A stretch of 64,000 nucleotides of DNA from JAEZBP01 sp963832725 (GTDB lineage: Bacteria > Myxococcota_A > Polyangia > Polyangiales > Sandaracinaceae). The position numbers and the translations under genes were made by a program. The stretch is taken from assembly GCA_963832725.1 (NCBI GenBank), contig CAWHVG010000003.1, forward strand, positions 1,984,001-2,048,000, in the 5' to 3' direction. The notes under the pieces are model-generated. The model had not been told where the DNA came from. It saw only the letters and a list, made by a program, of their open reading frames with translations, and made no database searches. Of this stretch, positions 1-10,361 are shown piece after piece (position 1 is the stretch's first letter; each line of letters starts with the position of its first letter).

Positions 1-722
1 CCGTAGAGCGTCGCCCCGGAGAGGAGCTCGAAGAAGACCACCCCGAGCGAGAAGAGGTCGGCCCGCCGGTCGATGTCCTGGTAGAGCAGCTGCTCGGGCG
101 ACATGTAGCTGAACTTCCCCTTCAGCGCGCCGGTCGCCGTCTTGGACATGCGCCCCATCGCCCTGGCGACGCCGAAGTCCATCACGCGGGCCACCCCGTC
201 GTAGCCGACGATCAGGTTGTGGGGAGAGATGTCGCGATGGATGATCTCGAGGGGCGCCCCCGCGGTGTCGCGCTGCTCGTGCGCGGCGTGCAGGCCGCGC
301 GCAGCCTGCGCCACGATCCGCAGCGCGACCTGGAGCGGGACCGACTCCTCGCGTCCCCTCACCCGTCGGATGAGGCGCGCGAGGGAGACGCCCTCGATGT
401 AGTCCATGAGGAGGTAGGGGCCCTCCTCGTCCTGCCCGAGATCGACCACGCCGACTGCGTTCGGGTGGCTGATCATGCCGGCGATCCGGGCCTCGTCGAG
501 GAACATGGACCAGTACTCGGGCTCGGCGAGGAGCGCCGGGTGGGGCCGCTTGAGGGCGAAGAGGCGCTCGAAGCGCGCCTGAGACGAGCTGTCGTGAGAC
601 GCGCCGAGCTCCTCGCGGCGCACGACGAGATCCACCCGGCCCATCCCGCCCCGCGCGAGCTCGCAGACCGCGATCCAAGGTCGCGCTCCCGCCTCTGCCC
701 GCGTGCCGATCATCCCGGACAT
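1..722 (-). CDS. Ser/Thr protein kinase, N-terminal part (runs off left edge)
   Basis: Hanks-type Ser/Thr kinase read leftwards from an ATG at 722; the C-terminal part lies outside the window. About 240 residues are visible. They include a Gly-rich loop (ARGGMGRV), a possible VAIK-type lysine (FALKRP), the catalytic loop IHRDISPHNLIV, the Mg loop DFGVA and the activation segment KGKFSYMSPEQ. The HRDIS variant and the GLHAAHE helix are typical of myxobacterial kinases; the kinase at 23777-25294 has the same style. An alternative ATG lies at 713. Substrate and role are unknown. The promoter region is shared with the divergent E1-like gene at 846. Confidence 0.9.
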   Translation of the reverse strand, partial: MSGMIGTRAEAGARPWIAVCELARGGMGRVDLVVRREELGASHDSSSQARFERLFALKRPHPALLAEPEYWSMFLDEARIAGMISHPNAVGVVDLGQDEEGPYLLMDYIEGVSLARLIRRVRGREESVPLQVALRIVAQAARGLHAAHEQRDTAGAPLEIIHRDISPHNLIVGYDGVARVMDFGVARAMGRMSKTATGALKGKFSYMSPEQLLYQDIDRRADLFSLGVVFFELLSGATLY

Positions 723-845
723 CCTCGAAAACTCTATCACGGCCGATCTTACGAAACGTGCGCGGGTCGGTCGGCGGGAGCGCGCGAGGTAAGCGCGCCA
801 CGCTCGCGGCTCGGCGACGCTGTCGTTCGACACGAGGAGGTCGCG

Positions 846-2828
846 ATGGCGTTTGGATACGACGAGGCGTTTTCCCGAAACCTGGGCTGGCTGAGCCGCT
901 GGGATCAGCAGCTCCTGAGGGACAAGCGGGTGGCGATCGCCGGAATGGGCGGGGTCGGGGGCGCACACCTCCTCACCCTCGCGCGCCTCGGGATCGGTCG
1001 ATTCCACATCGCGGACTTCGATCGCTTCGAGCTCGGCAACTTCAACCGCCAGGTCGGCGCGACGATGAGCACCATCGGTCGGTCCAAGGTCCGCGCGATG
1101 GAGGCGATGGCGCGCGACATCAACCCGACCCTCGACCTCGTCAGCTTCGAGGAGGGGGTGCACGCGGAGTGCCTCGACGCGTTCCTCGACGGCGTCGACC
1201 TCTTCGTGGACGGGCTCGACATCTACGCGATCGAGGTGAGGCGCACGCTCTTCGCGCGCTGCCGAGAGCTCGGGATCCCCGCCATCACCGCGGCACCGGT
1301 CGGGTTCGGTACGGGCTACGTCGTCTTCGATCCGGAGGGCATGTCCTTCGACGAATACGCCGACCAGGCGAAGAGCGAGGGCCTCGACCGGACCATCAAC
1401 CTCCTCACCGCGGCCGCGCCGAAGCCGATGGCGCTGCGCTACCTGAGCGAGCCCGAGTTCGCCGACCTCCGGGGCGGCCGCGGGCCCTCCACCCCGGTCG
1501 GCGTCCAGCTCTGCGCGGGGGTCGTCGGCGCGGCCGCGGTCAAGATCCTCCTCGGGCGCGGCGTCGTGCGGCCCGCTCCGTACTTCCACCAGTTCGACGC
1601 CTTCCACGACCGCTTCGTCTCGGGGCGCCTCGCCGGATGGCGGAAGGTGCCCCACCGGCTGGTGCGCTTCCTCTTCAAGCGGTCGGTCGAAGGCAAGCGC
1701 TCCCCCGCGCCCGCCCGAGACACGCCGGTGACCTCGCCCCGCGGCGTGCTGGAGGAGATCCTCGATGAGGCCCGCTGGGCGCCGAGCGGCGACAACGACC
1801 AGCCGTGGCGCTTCGTCATCGAGGGGCCCGAGCGCGTTCGGCTCCGGGTCGCGCGTCAGGACAACGTCTACGACCTCGACGGGCTCGGGACCCTGCTGAG
1901 CATCGGGTGCTTCGTCGAGACCGCGCGGATCGCCGCCTCCCAGCGAGGGCGCGCGCTCGACGTCGAGGTGCACGGCCCCGACGCGTTGACGCTGCGCTTC
2001 GTACCCGACGACTCGGTGACGCCGAGCCCCCTCGCGCCTTTCGTCCGCGTGCGCTCGGTCGACCGCGCGCCCTTCCGGACCCGGCGCTTGACCGACGAGG
2101 AGAAGGGCAGGCTCGAGCGCGCGCTCGGCGACGACCTGAGGGTTCGCTTCTTCGAGACCCCGCTCGATCGCCTCCGCCTCGCGGCGCTGCACGCCGCCAC
2201 CTCCGATATCCGGCTCCGCCTGCCCGAAGCGCGCGCCGTGCACGAGCGGATCATCGACTTCGAGCGCGACCAGAGCCCGGACCGGATCCCCGCGGCGGCC
2301 CTCGGCCTCGACCCGCTCACCCGGAAGACGATGCGGTGGGCGCTGACGAGCGACCGCAACAACGAGCTCCTCCTGCGCCTCTCCGGCACCCTCCTCCCGC
2401 GCGCTCAGCTCGACGTTCTGCCCGGCATCGCCTGCGCGGCGCAGCTCATCGTCACGTGGCGAAAGCTGCCGGATTTGCCCCTGCACGAGCGGCAGATCCG
2501 GGCCGGCGAGCACATGCAGCGTTTCTGGCTCGAGGCGACCCGGCTCGGGCTCAGTGTCCAGCCGGGCTACGCGCCGGTCGCGTTCTCCCGCTACGCCGAG
2601 GATGGCCTCGTGTTCACCGGTTCCGACGCGTTGCGCGCACGCGCGGCGGAGGTCGCGGGCCGGCTCCGCGCGCTCAGCGGCCAGCCCTCGGCGCACGGGG
2701 TCGCGTTCGCGGGGCGCATCGGGGCACCTCGCTCCACCGCCCGAAACACGCGCTCGACGCGCCTCCCCCTCGAGAAGCTGATCGTGGCGCGCGCGGCACA
2801 AGCTCAGACCCCCGCGAGGGCGCGATGA
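846..2828 (+). CDS. E1-like (ThiF/MoeB) adenylyltransferase fused to nitroreductase domain
   Basis: 660 residues. The first ~270 form a ThiF/E1-like Rossmann adenylation domain, with nucleotide loop GMGGVGG and the E1 signature ADFDRFELGNFNRQ. These enzymes adenylate a carboxyl terminus or a small carboxylate. From about residue 300 the protein is a flavin nitroreductase-like domain, starting at ARWAPSGDNDQPWRF. This resembles the architecture I recall for mycobacterial Rv1355c (annotated MoeY). I see no paired CxxC zinc site and no obvious E1 catalytic-Cys motif, so ubiquitin-type transfer is not indicated. The start is set by GAGGAGG at 834-840, five bases before the ATG. The stop overlaps the next start as ATGA, so the pair is translationally coupled. 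Substrate unknown. Confidence 0.88.
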   Translation: MAFGYDEAFSRNLGWLSRWDQQLLRDKRVAIAGMGGVGGAHLLTLARLGIGRFHIADFDRFELGNFNRQVGATMSTIGRSKVRAMEAMARDINPTLDLVSFEEGVHAECLDAFLDGVDLFVDGLDIYAIEVRRTLFARCRELGIPAITAAPVGFGTGYVVFDPEGMSFDEYADQAKSEGLDRTINLLTAAAPKPMALRYLSEPEFADLRGGRGPSTPVGVQLCAGVVGAAAVKILLGRGVVRPAPYFHQFDAFHDRFVSGRLAGWRKVPHRLVRFLFKRSVEGKRSPAPARDTPVTSPRGVLEEILDEARWAPSGDNDQPWRFVIEGPERVRLRVARQDNVYDLDGLGTLLSIGCFVETARIAASQRGRALDVEVHGPDALTLRFVPDDSVTPSPLAPFVRVRSVDRAPFRTRRLTDEEKGRLERALGDDLRVRFFETPLDRLRLAALHAATSDIRLRLPEARAVHERIIDFERDQSPDRIPAAALGLDPLTRKTMRWALTSDRNNELLLRLSGTLLPRAQLDVLPGIACAAQLIVTWRKLPDLPLHERQIRAGEHMQRFWLEATRLGLSVQPGYAPVAFSRYAEDGLVFTGSDALRARAAEVAGRLRALSGQPSAHGVAFAGRIGAPRSTARNTRSTRLPLEKLIVARAAQAQTPARAR

Positions 2829-3715
2829 ACCTCCTCGAGTGGCTCAAGGCCCGTCACATCCGCCGCAAGTCGGCCCTGCACGAGCTCCCGTTCGGCCGCT
2901 TCGAGGTGCGGATGGCCACCACGCTGCGCGAGTACGAGGACGCCTTCCGCCTCGTCTACGTCAGCTACGCCAACCTCGGGATCAGCCGGCCCAGCGCCGA
3001 AGGGATGCGTACGACCGACCATCACCTGCTGTCGGAGGCCAAGGTGCTCGTGGCCTACGAGTCGGGGACGCCGGTCGGGACCATGACCGTGACCTTCGAC
3101 TCCCCGGCCGGCCTCCCGCTCGACCTCGAGGCGCCGGCGCGGCTCACGGCGGCGAGGACGCGCTCGGAGCGCCTCTGTGAGTTCGGCTCCCTCGCGGTCG
3201 TGCAGCGCTGCCGTCATCAGGGGGTCTTCTCCCTCCTCTCGGTCGCCGCGTCGCGCATCGCCTTCTTCCTCGGGGACGCGACGCGCATCGTGATCGGCGT
3301 GAACCCCCGCGCCGTCCCCTTCTACGAGGCCGTGTGGGGCTTCGAGAGCTTCGGCAGCGAGCACGACCACCCGAGCCTCCACGCCCCGGTGGCGACGCTC
3401 GACGCGTCACGAGACGCCTTCCGCGCGCACGTGGCGCGCCACCATCGACGCCCCTGCCCCTCGGGACGGACGGTGGCTGACCACATCTTCGATCTCGAGG
3501 CGCCCATCCCCGGCTGCGTCGTGGATCCCGAGCAGGGGGCGCCGCCTCTGAACGATGTCCGGATGTCGCGAGAGATCTTCCGCTCGCTCTTTCGCGTGCA
3601 GACCCAGCGGCTCCACGGTCTGCGCCCGGACGTCGAGGCCTACGTGGCCTCGCAGCGGAGCGAGGAGACCGTGGGCCAGACCTTCCTCCACCGCGCGTCC
3701 CGGCGTGAGCCATGA
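2825..3715 (+). CDS. FeeM-type N-acyl amino acid synthase-like GNAT acyltransferase
   Basis: 296 residues with a GNAT-type fold. Features matching the FeeM N-acyl amino acid synthase group are: the opening EYEDAFRLVYVSYANLGISR; a central strand VGTMTVTFDSPAGLPLD; the FGSLAV strand leading into the acyl-CoA or acyl-ACP binding helix; and VNPRAVPFYEAVWGFE near the end of the core. FeeM enzymes join a fatty acyl chain from acyl-ACP to an amino acid. The acyl donor and acceptor here are inferred only. It overlaps both neighbours by ATGA (2825 and 3712), so the three genes are almost certainly one operon. About 110 extra residues follow the core and I do not recognise them. Confidence 0.82.
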   Translation: MNLLEWLKARHIRRKSALHELPFGRFEVRMATTLREYEDAFRLVYVSYANLGISRPSAEGMRTTDHHLLSEAKVLVAYESGTPVGTMTVTFDSPAGLPLDLEAPARLTAARTRSERLCEFGSLAVVQRCRHQGVFSLLSVAASRIAFFLGDATRIVIGVNPRAVPFYEAVWGFESFGSEHDHPSLHAPVATLDASRDAFRAHVARHHRRPCPSGRTVADHIFDLEAPIPGCVVDPEQGAPPLNDVRMSREIFRSLFRVQTQRLHGLRPDVEAYVASQRSEETVGQTFLHRASRREP

Positions 3716-5365
3716 ACCTCGACGCGCGTCCGTCGGGTGAGGCCTGGTCCGTCCTGCTACCATGGGCGCCCGTGCCAGGCGCCCCGTTGGATCTCCACGC
3801 CCACGCCGCGCTCGCCCTCGCGCGGGGCGGCCAGCTCGATGGCGCGGCGTCGCTGCTCCGGGGTCTGCGCGGAGCACCGGCGGCCGACCCCAGGACGGCG
3901 GCGTGGGTCGTCGCGCTCCAGAGCGCCTGCTACCTCGCCGGGATCGAGGAGGAGCTCCCCTCCCTCCACGCCCTCGGGCGCCTCGGCTTGCCGCCCGACG
4001 ATCTCGGGCTGCGCTGGGCTGCAACCCTGCTCGGTCGCGCCCACGCGCTGCGGCTGGACGCGGCCTCCGCGCGTCGCGCGCTCGATCTCCTCGCGGACGA
4101 CGACGACCTCGACGCCCGGCTGCTCCGGGCGTGGGCGGCGATCGCTTCGGCGTCGGCCACCGAGCTCGACGAGCGGGCGCTCACCGAGATCGCGTCCGAG
4201 GCACGGAGCCGGGGGCGCGCGGATTCTCGTGATCGACGCCACCGCGCTCCAGGGGCTCGCGTGCGCCGGCCGGCGCGATTGGGCCGAGGCGCTCCGCCTG
4301 GCGCGCATCGCGTCGCGCATGGCGCAGACCCAGGCGCTGCCGCAGACGCAGTACCTCGCGAATGGGGTCCTCGCCCGCGTCCGCCGCTCGGTCGGTCGGG
4401 CCCACCTGAGCGCGCGCATCCTCGACGGCCTGTTGCGCGTGGCGCCGCCCGCCTGGCACCACTGGCTGCTCTGGGAGCAGGTGATGTCGACCGGCGGCTG
4501 CCAGGACGCGCGCGCTCCGACGGCGATGGAGCTCAGGGAGCTGGTCTCGGCGGCGCGCGACGGGAGGGCGCTCGACTTCCGCGCGCACGCCGAGATGCTC
4601 GAGGCCACGCTGCACGGCTCGCCGATCCTGCTCCGGGATCTCTCGATGGTGCGTGCGGTGCTCGATCCCGGCGCGCTGCCGGGCGGCGTGGACGAGGAGA
4701 TCGAGGCGTGGGTCCATGGTCGGACCGACGTGGTGCCCCACGGCCTCGATGGGCTGGTGGGGGCGGTCAGCCTTTCGGCGGCCGAGCACGCGCCCGTCGC
4801 CTTCGTGGTGGCCGACGCCGAACGCCGTCGCCGCGTCCTCTGCGTCTCGCTCGGCCTGCTCGAGGGCGCCGTCTCGCTCGAGCCGGAAGGTAGCCGGCCC
4901 GGCCGCACCGAGAGCGCGCTCTGCGCGCTCCTTCTCGCCGGCGCCGAGGGCATCGAGGAGACCGAGCTCTTCCGGAGGGTCTACGGGTTCGCCTACGACC
5001 CGCCCGTCCACCGGAACTTCTTCCACGTCTTGATCCACCGCATGCGCACGCTGCTCGGCGAGCGCGGATCGGTCGTTCGGGAGGGCTCGCGACTCTGGGC
5101 GACGACCGAGGTCCCACTCTGCGTGCCCGACGCGCGCTGCCCGCAGGCGCTGGAGCACTCGCTCCTGCAGCACCTCGCCAACCGACGCGGCACCAGCGCG
5201 AAGCTGATCGCCGGGGAGCTCAGCCTCTCGCTCCGCAAGACGCAGCAGATCCTGCGAGCGCTCCTCCAGGAGGGTGCGTGCACGAAGCGACGCGAGGGGC
5301 GCGAGGTGCTCTACGTCGTGGAGGACACGACCTACCACGAGCCCACGGTCACCGGAACGCCGTAG
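3712..5365 (+). CDS. Operon regulator with helical-repeat N-terminus and two winged-helix-like segments (frameshifted)
   Basis: About 551 residues once a single extra base is removed from GATTC at 4222-4226; restoring GATC reads RADLVIDATAL and joins the two halves. The N-terminal ~200 residues are Ala/Leu-rich helical repeats, TPR-like in feel. The C-terminal third has an OmpR-type winged-helix pattern (FFHVLIHRMRTLLGERG) and then a second helix-turn-helix-like segment (SLSLRKTQQILRALLQEG). It starts inside the stop of the FeeM-like gene. The architecture suggests a transcription regulator of the operon. No ligand domain is recognised. It could also be an adaptor with degenerate DNA-binding domains. 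Confidence 0.7.
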
Positions 5366-5397
5366 ACCGGGAACAGACGGGTCTTCGATCCCGCACC

Positions 5398-5505
5398 GAG
5401 CTCCCACCCCCGCCCGCGGGGGAGGGCTGGGGTGGGGGCCCTCGCCGAAGCGCCGACGCCCCGGCCGGCCCTCCCCCAACCCCTCCCGCAAGCGGGAGGG
5501 GAGCA
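5398..5505. repeat. REP/BIME-like imperfect inverted repeat with two hairpins
   Basis: Two facing GC-rich units in the gap between the regulator and the efflux adaptor. Each has its own hairpin: seven perfect base pairs at 5407-5413 with 5416-5422 (2-nt loop), and ten perfect base pairs at 5480-5489 with 5492-5501 (AA loop). The two units are also imperfect inverted copies of each other. Read in translation they give the familiar LPPPPAGEGWGGG-type string of intergenic repeats in GC-rich proteobacteria. It may act as a terminator or mRNA-stabilising structure; neither role is shown. Confidence 0.7.
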
Positions 5506-5618
5506 TCCGGCGAGGTGCGGAATCGGTCACCCTCCGTGGGTACGAAGGGCGCGCGCCGGACGCGAACTGCGCACGGCTCGTAAGCGCTCCACACAGACCT
5601 CGCTGGCAGAGTCGAGGC

Positions 5619-6970
5619 ATGGGAGATCCTGCACAACCTGCCCTCCGGCTCGCCGCCGAGCGCGCCGCTCCGCTCGAAGCGCCGCCCGCGCTGCGTCCCT
5701 TCGACGAGTCCCTCGAGGACGTGCCGACGGTGGTGACGCCCTCGTCGGCGCCTCCGCCGGGGTCCCCGGACGAGCGCGAACCGGCGAGGTGGTGGCCGGC
5801 CTGGGTCGCAGCCGGGTTCCTCGGGCTCGCCGCGCTGGGCGCGACGATGGCCCTGCGTGGCATGGGCGCCCGTTCGCCGGCCGCGGCCCCTCCCGGAGAG
5901 CCCGACGTGCTGGTCGCGCGGGTCAGCGCGGACGACGGGCACCGCGAGCTTCGACTCGCGGGGACGGTGCGCGCCGTCCACCGCGCGGAGCTCTCCTTCG
6001 TTGCGCCGGGGAGGATCGTCGAGCGGCCGGTGCGCCTCGGCGATCGCGTCCACGAGGGGCAGCTCCTCGCGCGGCTCGACGATCGGCAGTTCAGGAATGG
6101 GCTCGCCGCCGCCAGCGGGGCAACGCAGCAGGTGGGCGCCGAGCTCCGCCACGCGGCGCGCGATGCGCGGCGCTCGCGGATGCTCAACCGCGGCGCGGTC
6201 CTCTCGGGCGCGCAGTACGAGGCGGCGGCGGCCCAGGCGCGCGCGCTGCGCGGCGCCCGCGCCATCGCGCGCTCACGGCGGGACGAGGCGGCCAGGCTCT
6301 TGAGCGAGGCGACCCTCGTCGCCCCCTTCGACGGAGTGGTGAGCGACGTGCTCCTCGATCCCGGCGAGTTCGCCAACCCGGGCCAGCCGGTCGTGATCGT
6401 GAGCAGCGGGGACGCGGTGGAGGTCACGGTCGAGGTTCCGGAGGCGCACGTCCGGCGCATCCACGAGGGAGACGAGGTGTCGAATCGACCTCCCGCTCGC
6501 GGATCTCGAAGGGATTCCGGGGTGTCGTCCGCTCGGTGGGCCAGGGGGAGAACGCAAGCGGGCGGCACTTCCCCGTGGTGGTCAACATCGCGCCGAACGA
6601 GGACGTCCTCCCCGGCATGGCCGCCGAGGTGGTGCTGGGCCTCACCGTCGACGCCGGGGTGCGGGTCCCACCGACGGCGGTGATCCGGGACGGCCGCCCG
6701 CTCGTGATGGCGGTCCGCGATGGGGTGATCACCCGGGTGCCGGTCGAGGTCGAAGCGCTCTTCGGCGATGACGTGCAGGTGCGTGGCGCGCTCGAGGCCG
6801 GAGAGCTGGTGGTGGTCGGGGCGCACGCGCGCCTCGTCGAAGGCGACCGCGTGCACGTGGTCGAGGCGGAGTCGGGAGACCGGGTCGAGGACGCAGACGG
6901 GGTCGAGGCCGCAGGCGTGCACGAGGACGAGGACGAGCACGTCAACGCGCGCGAACAGGTCTCGCCGTGA
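5619..6970 (+). CDS. RND efflux periplasmic adaptor (membrane fusion protein), frameshifted
   Basis: About 449 residues. Order: a cytoplasmic Pro-rich leader of ~60 residues; one transmembrane helix (WVAAGFLGLAALGATMALRG); barrel-sandwich/lipoyl half-motif (FVAPGRIVERPVRLGDRVHEG); helical hairpin; second lipoyl half (ATLVAPFDGVVSDVLLDPGE); and beta-barrel and membrane-proximal domains. Two single-base insertions, GAATC at 6482-6486 and GATTC at 6513-6517, break the frame. Restoring GATC at both gives SIDLPLADLEGIRGVVRSVG. The C-terminus overlaps the RND permease start as GTGA. The long N-terminal leader before the helix is unusual for adaptors. The exported substrate is unknown. Confidence 0.9.
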
Positions 6971-9900
6971 GCGGCCCCGCCAGCTCGGACGGCTCGGAGC
7001 ACGCTCCCGCCGACCACGGGAAGCTCATCCTCGCCGTCGCCCTCCTGCTCCTCGCCATGGGGTGCGTCGCGGTGGTGACGATGCCGCGCGAGGAGGACCC
7101 CCAGTTCCCATCTCGGTTCGGGTCCCTGGTCGTGCCCTACCCGGGCGCGTCGGCCGACGACGTCGACCGCTTGGTCGTCGTCCCCGTGACCGAGGAGCTG
7201 TCGCAGGTCCCCGAGCTCCACCACATCGACAGCACCGCGCGCCAGGGCTTCGCGATCTTCACGCTGGAGCTCGACGAGTCCGTCTACGAGACCCACTACG
7301 CATGGGACGAGGTCCGGGAGGCGCTGGCGCGCGCCGACGACCGGCTGCCGGAGGGCGTGCGGGAGATGGAGCTCCGCGACGACCTCGTGGAGCCCGAGTC
7401 GATCGTGCTGGCGATCACCGGGAGCCCCGACCGGCTGACGCTGCGCGACGCAGCCCGCCGCCTGCGCACCCGCCTCCTCCACGTGGAGGGGGTCTCGCGG
7501 GTCAACCTGCTCGGCGATCCCGGCGAGCAGGTCACGGTCAGCTATGCCGAGAGCACGGCGCGCCGGATTCGGGCTCGATCAGCGCGCGCTCGCCGCACAG
7601 CTCTCGTCGCGGAGCTCGCGCATCCCGGGTGGCGACGTACGGGTCGGAGCGCTGAGGGCCCAGCTGGATCCGGGCACCGAGCTGTCCAGCGTCGAGGAGC
7701 TCTCTCGGACGCCGATCGTCGTCCCCGGGCGCGCGGGTCCGGCGTTCACCTTGCCCCTCGGCGAGATCGCCGAGATCACGCCGGAGCCGGAGCTTCCACG
7801 CCGAGGCCTGATGCGCTTCGACGGCGCGCCCGCGGTCGGGCTCTCAATCGTCCCCCTCACCCCCGCGCACCTGCCTCGCCTCGGCGCGAGGCTGCGCGCC
7901 GCGCTCGCCGACCACGCGGCCGAGCTCCAGCCCCTCGCGGTGCACGAGGTCTCCTTTCAGCCCGACTACGTCGAGGCGCGGCTCCTCGGGCTCACCGGAT
8001 CCTTGGCGATCGGGGTGCTCATCCTCGGCGCCGTCCTCGTCCTCTTCCTCAGCGGCCGCGCCGCCTGGATCGTCGGCGCGGTCGTGCCGCTCATCGCGCT
8101 CAGCACCCTCGCGATCGACCACCTCGGCGGCGGCGTCCTCGAGCAGATGTCGGTGGCCGCCATGGTCATCGCGCTCGGGATGATCGTCGACAACGCCATC
8201 GTCGTCGTCGAAGCCATCCAGGCGCGGCTCGACCTCGGCGAGGCCCCCTTCGAGGCGGCGAGGGCGGCGGTGAAGGAGCTCCGCGTCCCGCTCCTCACGG
8301 CGACCCTCACCACGGTGGGCGCGTTCCTCCCCATGCTCCTCGCGTCCGGGATGACGGCCGACTTCGTGCGGTCGCTGCCCATCATCCTCATCATCGCCCT
8401 CCTCGCGAGCGTTCTGGCCGCGCTGACGGTCACCCCCGCGCTCTGTGCCCGCTTCCTTCGCCCGCGCCGCGCCCGCGTCGATCGCGTGGCGCGCGTCGGG
8501 CACGCGCTCGGGGCCTTCGCCGCGCGCCACCACCGCGTCGCGCTCCTCCTCGGCCTCTCTTCGGTCGCGGTGGCCGCGCTGGGGCTCCCGTTCGTCGAGG
8601 AGTCCTTCTTCCCGGAGGCCGACCGAAACCAGATCGTGGTGGAGCTGCGCACCCGTGAGGGGGGTCAGCTCGCGGCGACCGACGAGGCGGTGCGGCGGGT
8701 CGAGCGCTTCCTCCAGGGCCGCCCCGAGACGGCGCAAGTGGCCAGCTTCATCGGAGCCACCGCACCGCACTTCTACTACAACTTCGGCCCCGAGCCGGAG
8801 AACCCGTCGCTCGCGCAGCTGATCGTGACCACCACCTCGACCGACGCGAACGCGCCGCTCGTCGAGGCGACGCGGGCGTTCATGCGCGCGGAGCTGCCCG
8901 GGATCGAGGGCCGCGTGATCCCGCTCCAGCAAGGCCCGCAGGTCGCAGCGCCGGTGGAGATCCGCCTCTACGGCGAGGACGAGCGGGCGCTGAGCGCCGC
9001 GAGCGATCGCGTGCTCACCGCGCTCCGGCAGACTCCCGGCACGGTCGACCTTCGCCGCGATTTGGATCTCGGAACCCCGGTGCTGCGCTTCGACGTGGTC
9101 GACTCGAGGGCGGGGGAGCGGAGCGTGGGGCGCCAGGACGTCGCGCTCGCGCTCCTCGCGCACAGCCGCGGGCTTCGGGTGGGGGAGCTCACCAGCGGGA
9201 CGGATCCGATTCGACATCGTGCTCAGCTCGGCCGAGGTGAGGGACGCGGACGTCGCATCGGTCGAGGCGGTGGAGCTCGGCTCCGGGGCCGCGCGGGTCG
9301 GGATCGGGCAGCTCGCCTCGACCGAGGTCGGCTGGGAGCCCGCGGTGATCCGCCGCCGGGACGGCGAGCGCGTCGTGCGCGTGATGGCGGGGCTGCTCGG
9401 TCGGGCGCCGGTGGGTCGGGTGGTCTCGGACGCGCTCGCGCGCGTCGCCGAGGATCCGCTACCGGAGGGCGTGCGCCTGGAGGTCGGAGGGATGAGCGAG
9501 GGCGCGAGCCAGGCCAACGTGTCCATGCTCCGGACCTTCCCGGTCGGCCTCGTCGCCATCCTCCTCTGCCTGATGTGGGAGTTCCGATCGTTCAAGCGGG
9601 TTGGCATCATCCTCGTCACCGTTCCCCTGGCCGCCGCGGGCGTGGTCCCGGGCCTCGTCCTCGCCGGCGAGCCGCTCGGCTTCATGTCCATGCTCGGGAT
9701 CATCGCGATCTGCGGGATCGTGGTGAACAACGCGATCATGCTCCTCGACGCTATCGAACGGCGGCGCGCCGAGGTCTCGGTGACCGAGGCCATCACCGAC
9801 GCGGTGCGCGCCCGGACCCGCCCAATCCTCCTCACCACGCTGACCACGGTGGCCGGGCTGGCGCCGCTGGCCTTCTCCCGCTCCACCCTCTGGCCTCCGC

Positions 9901-10064
9901 TCGCGTGGGCGATGTCCTCGGGGCTCCTCGCATCGACCGCGCTCACCCTGGTGGTGGTGCCCGCCCTCTACCGCGCGTGGCTCGGCGAAGCGCGCGCCCC
10001 CGAGGCCGTGCCCGCCGTCCCCCACGCCTGGCCGGGGTCGGCGCCGCCCTGCTCCACCTCGTGA
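6967..10064 (+). CDS. RND-family efflux permease, AcrB-like (frameshifted)
   Basis: About 1031 residues, the usual size for HAE/HME-type RND pumps. It has the N-terminal helix, two periplasmic porter regions and twelve membrane segments, including VAAMVIALGMIVDNAIVVVE (TM4 region) and the matching IIAICGIVVNNAIMLLDAIE in the second half. Two insertions split it: GATTC at 7566-7570 (restored ARRIGLDQRA) and GATTC at 9208-9212 (restored TDPIDIVLSS). The GTG start overlaps the adaptor stop. No outer-membrane factor is encoded nearby. Being co-directional with the acyltransferase operon, it could export that product (inference). Confidence 0.92.
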
Positions 10065-10187
10065 TCGCGAGCGCGGACGCGGCCCACCGAGTGGTCACGA
10101 CGGACAGCCTACGCCAACGCGCGCGCCGCCCCCTTCACCCGCCCCAGCGCAGCTCGAGCTCCGCGCTCACCAAGAGAGGGCTCGCGC

Positions 10188-10313
10188 TCACGAGCTCCAG
10201 GGCTCAACGCGCCTCCTCGCGCACGCGAGCCGCGAGAGCCGGTCTGCGATGCCGCTGCCGATCCCTCCGGCCGCGCCCGTGACCACCGCGACCTTGTCTC
10301 GGAGCTCGCGCAT
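10188..10313 (-). pseudogene. N-terminal fragment of a short-chain dehydrogenase/reductase
   Basis: A 41-codon frame from ATG 10313 encodes the cofactor-binding start of an SDR: MRELRDKVAVVTGAAGGIGS, with the TGxxxGIG motif. It then runs into a stop. A normal SDR needs about 200 more residues and these are absent, so this is a truncated remnant. In a second frame, sequence down to about 10100 is also open and could be scrambled C-terminal material. It lies between the convergent ends of the RND pump and the FKBP gene. Confidence 0.6.
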
Positions 10314-10361
10314 TCGCGCGATCGTATCAGACGTCACGATCCGCGAAGCTCGGTCCCGCGA

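Noticed and set aside
4181..6940. A 919-codon minus-strand frame opposite the regulator and RND adaptor
   Set aside because: Low-complexity antisense shadow; the + strand carries conserved domains.
5619..10064. Programmed ribosomal frameshifting in the RND genes
   Set aside because: Shifts lack slippery heptamers, occur in many unrelated genes and share the GATC-plus-one-base pattern, which points to sequence error.
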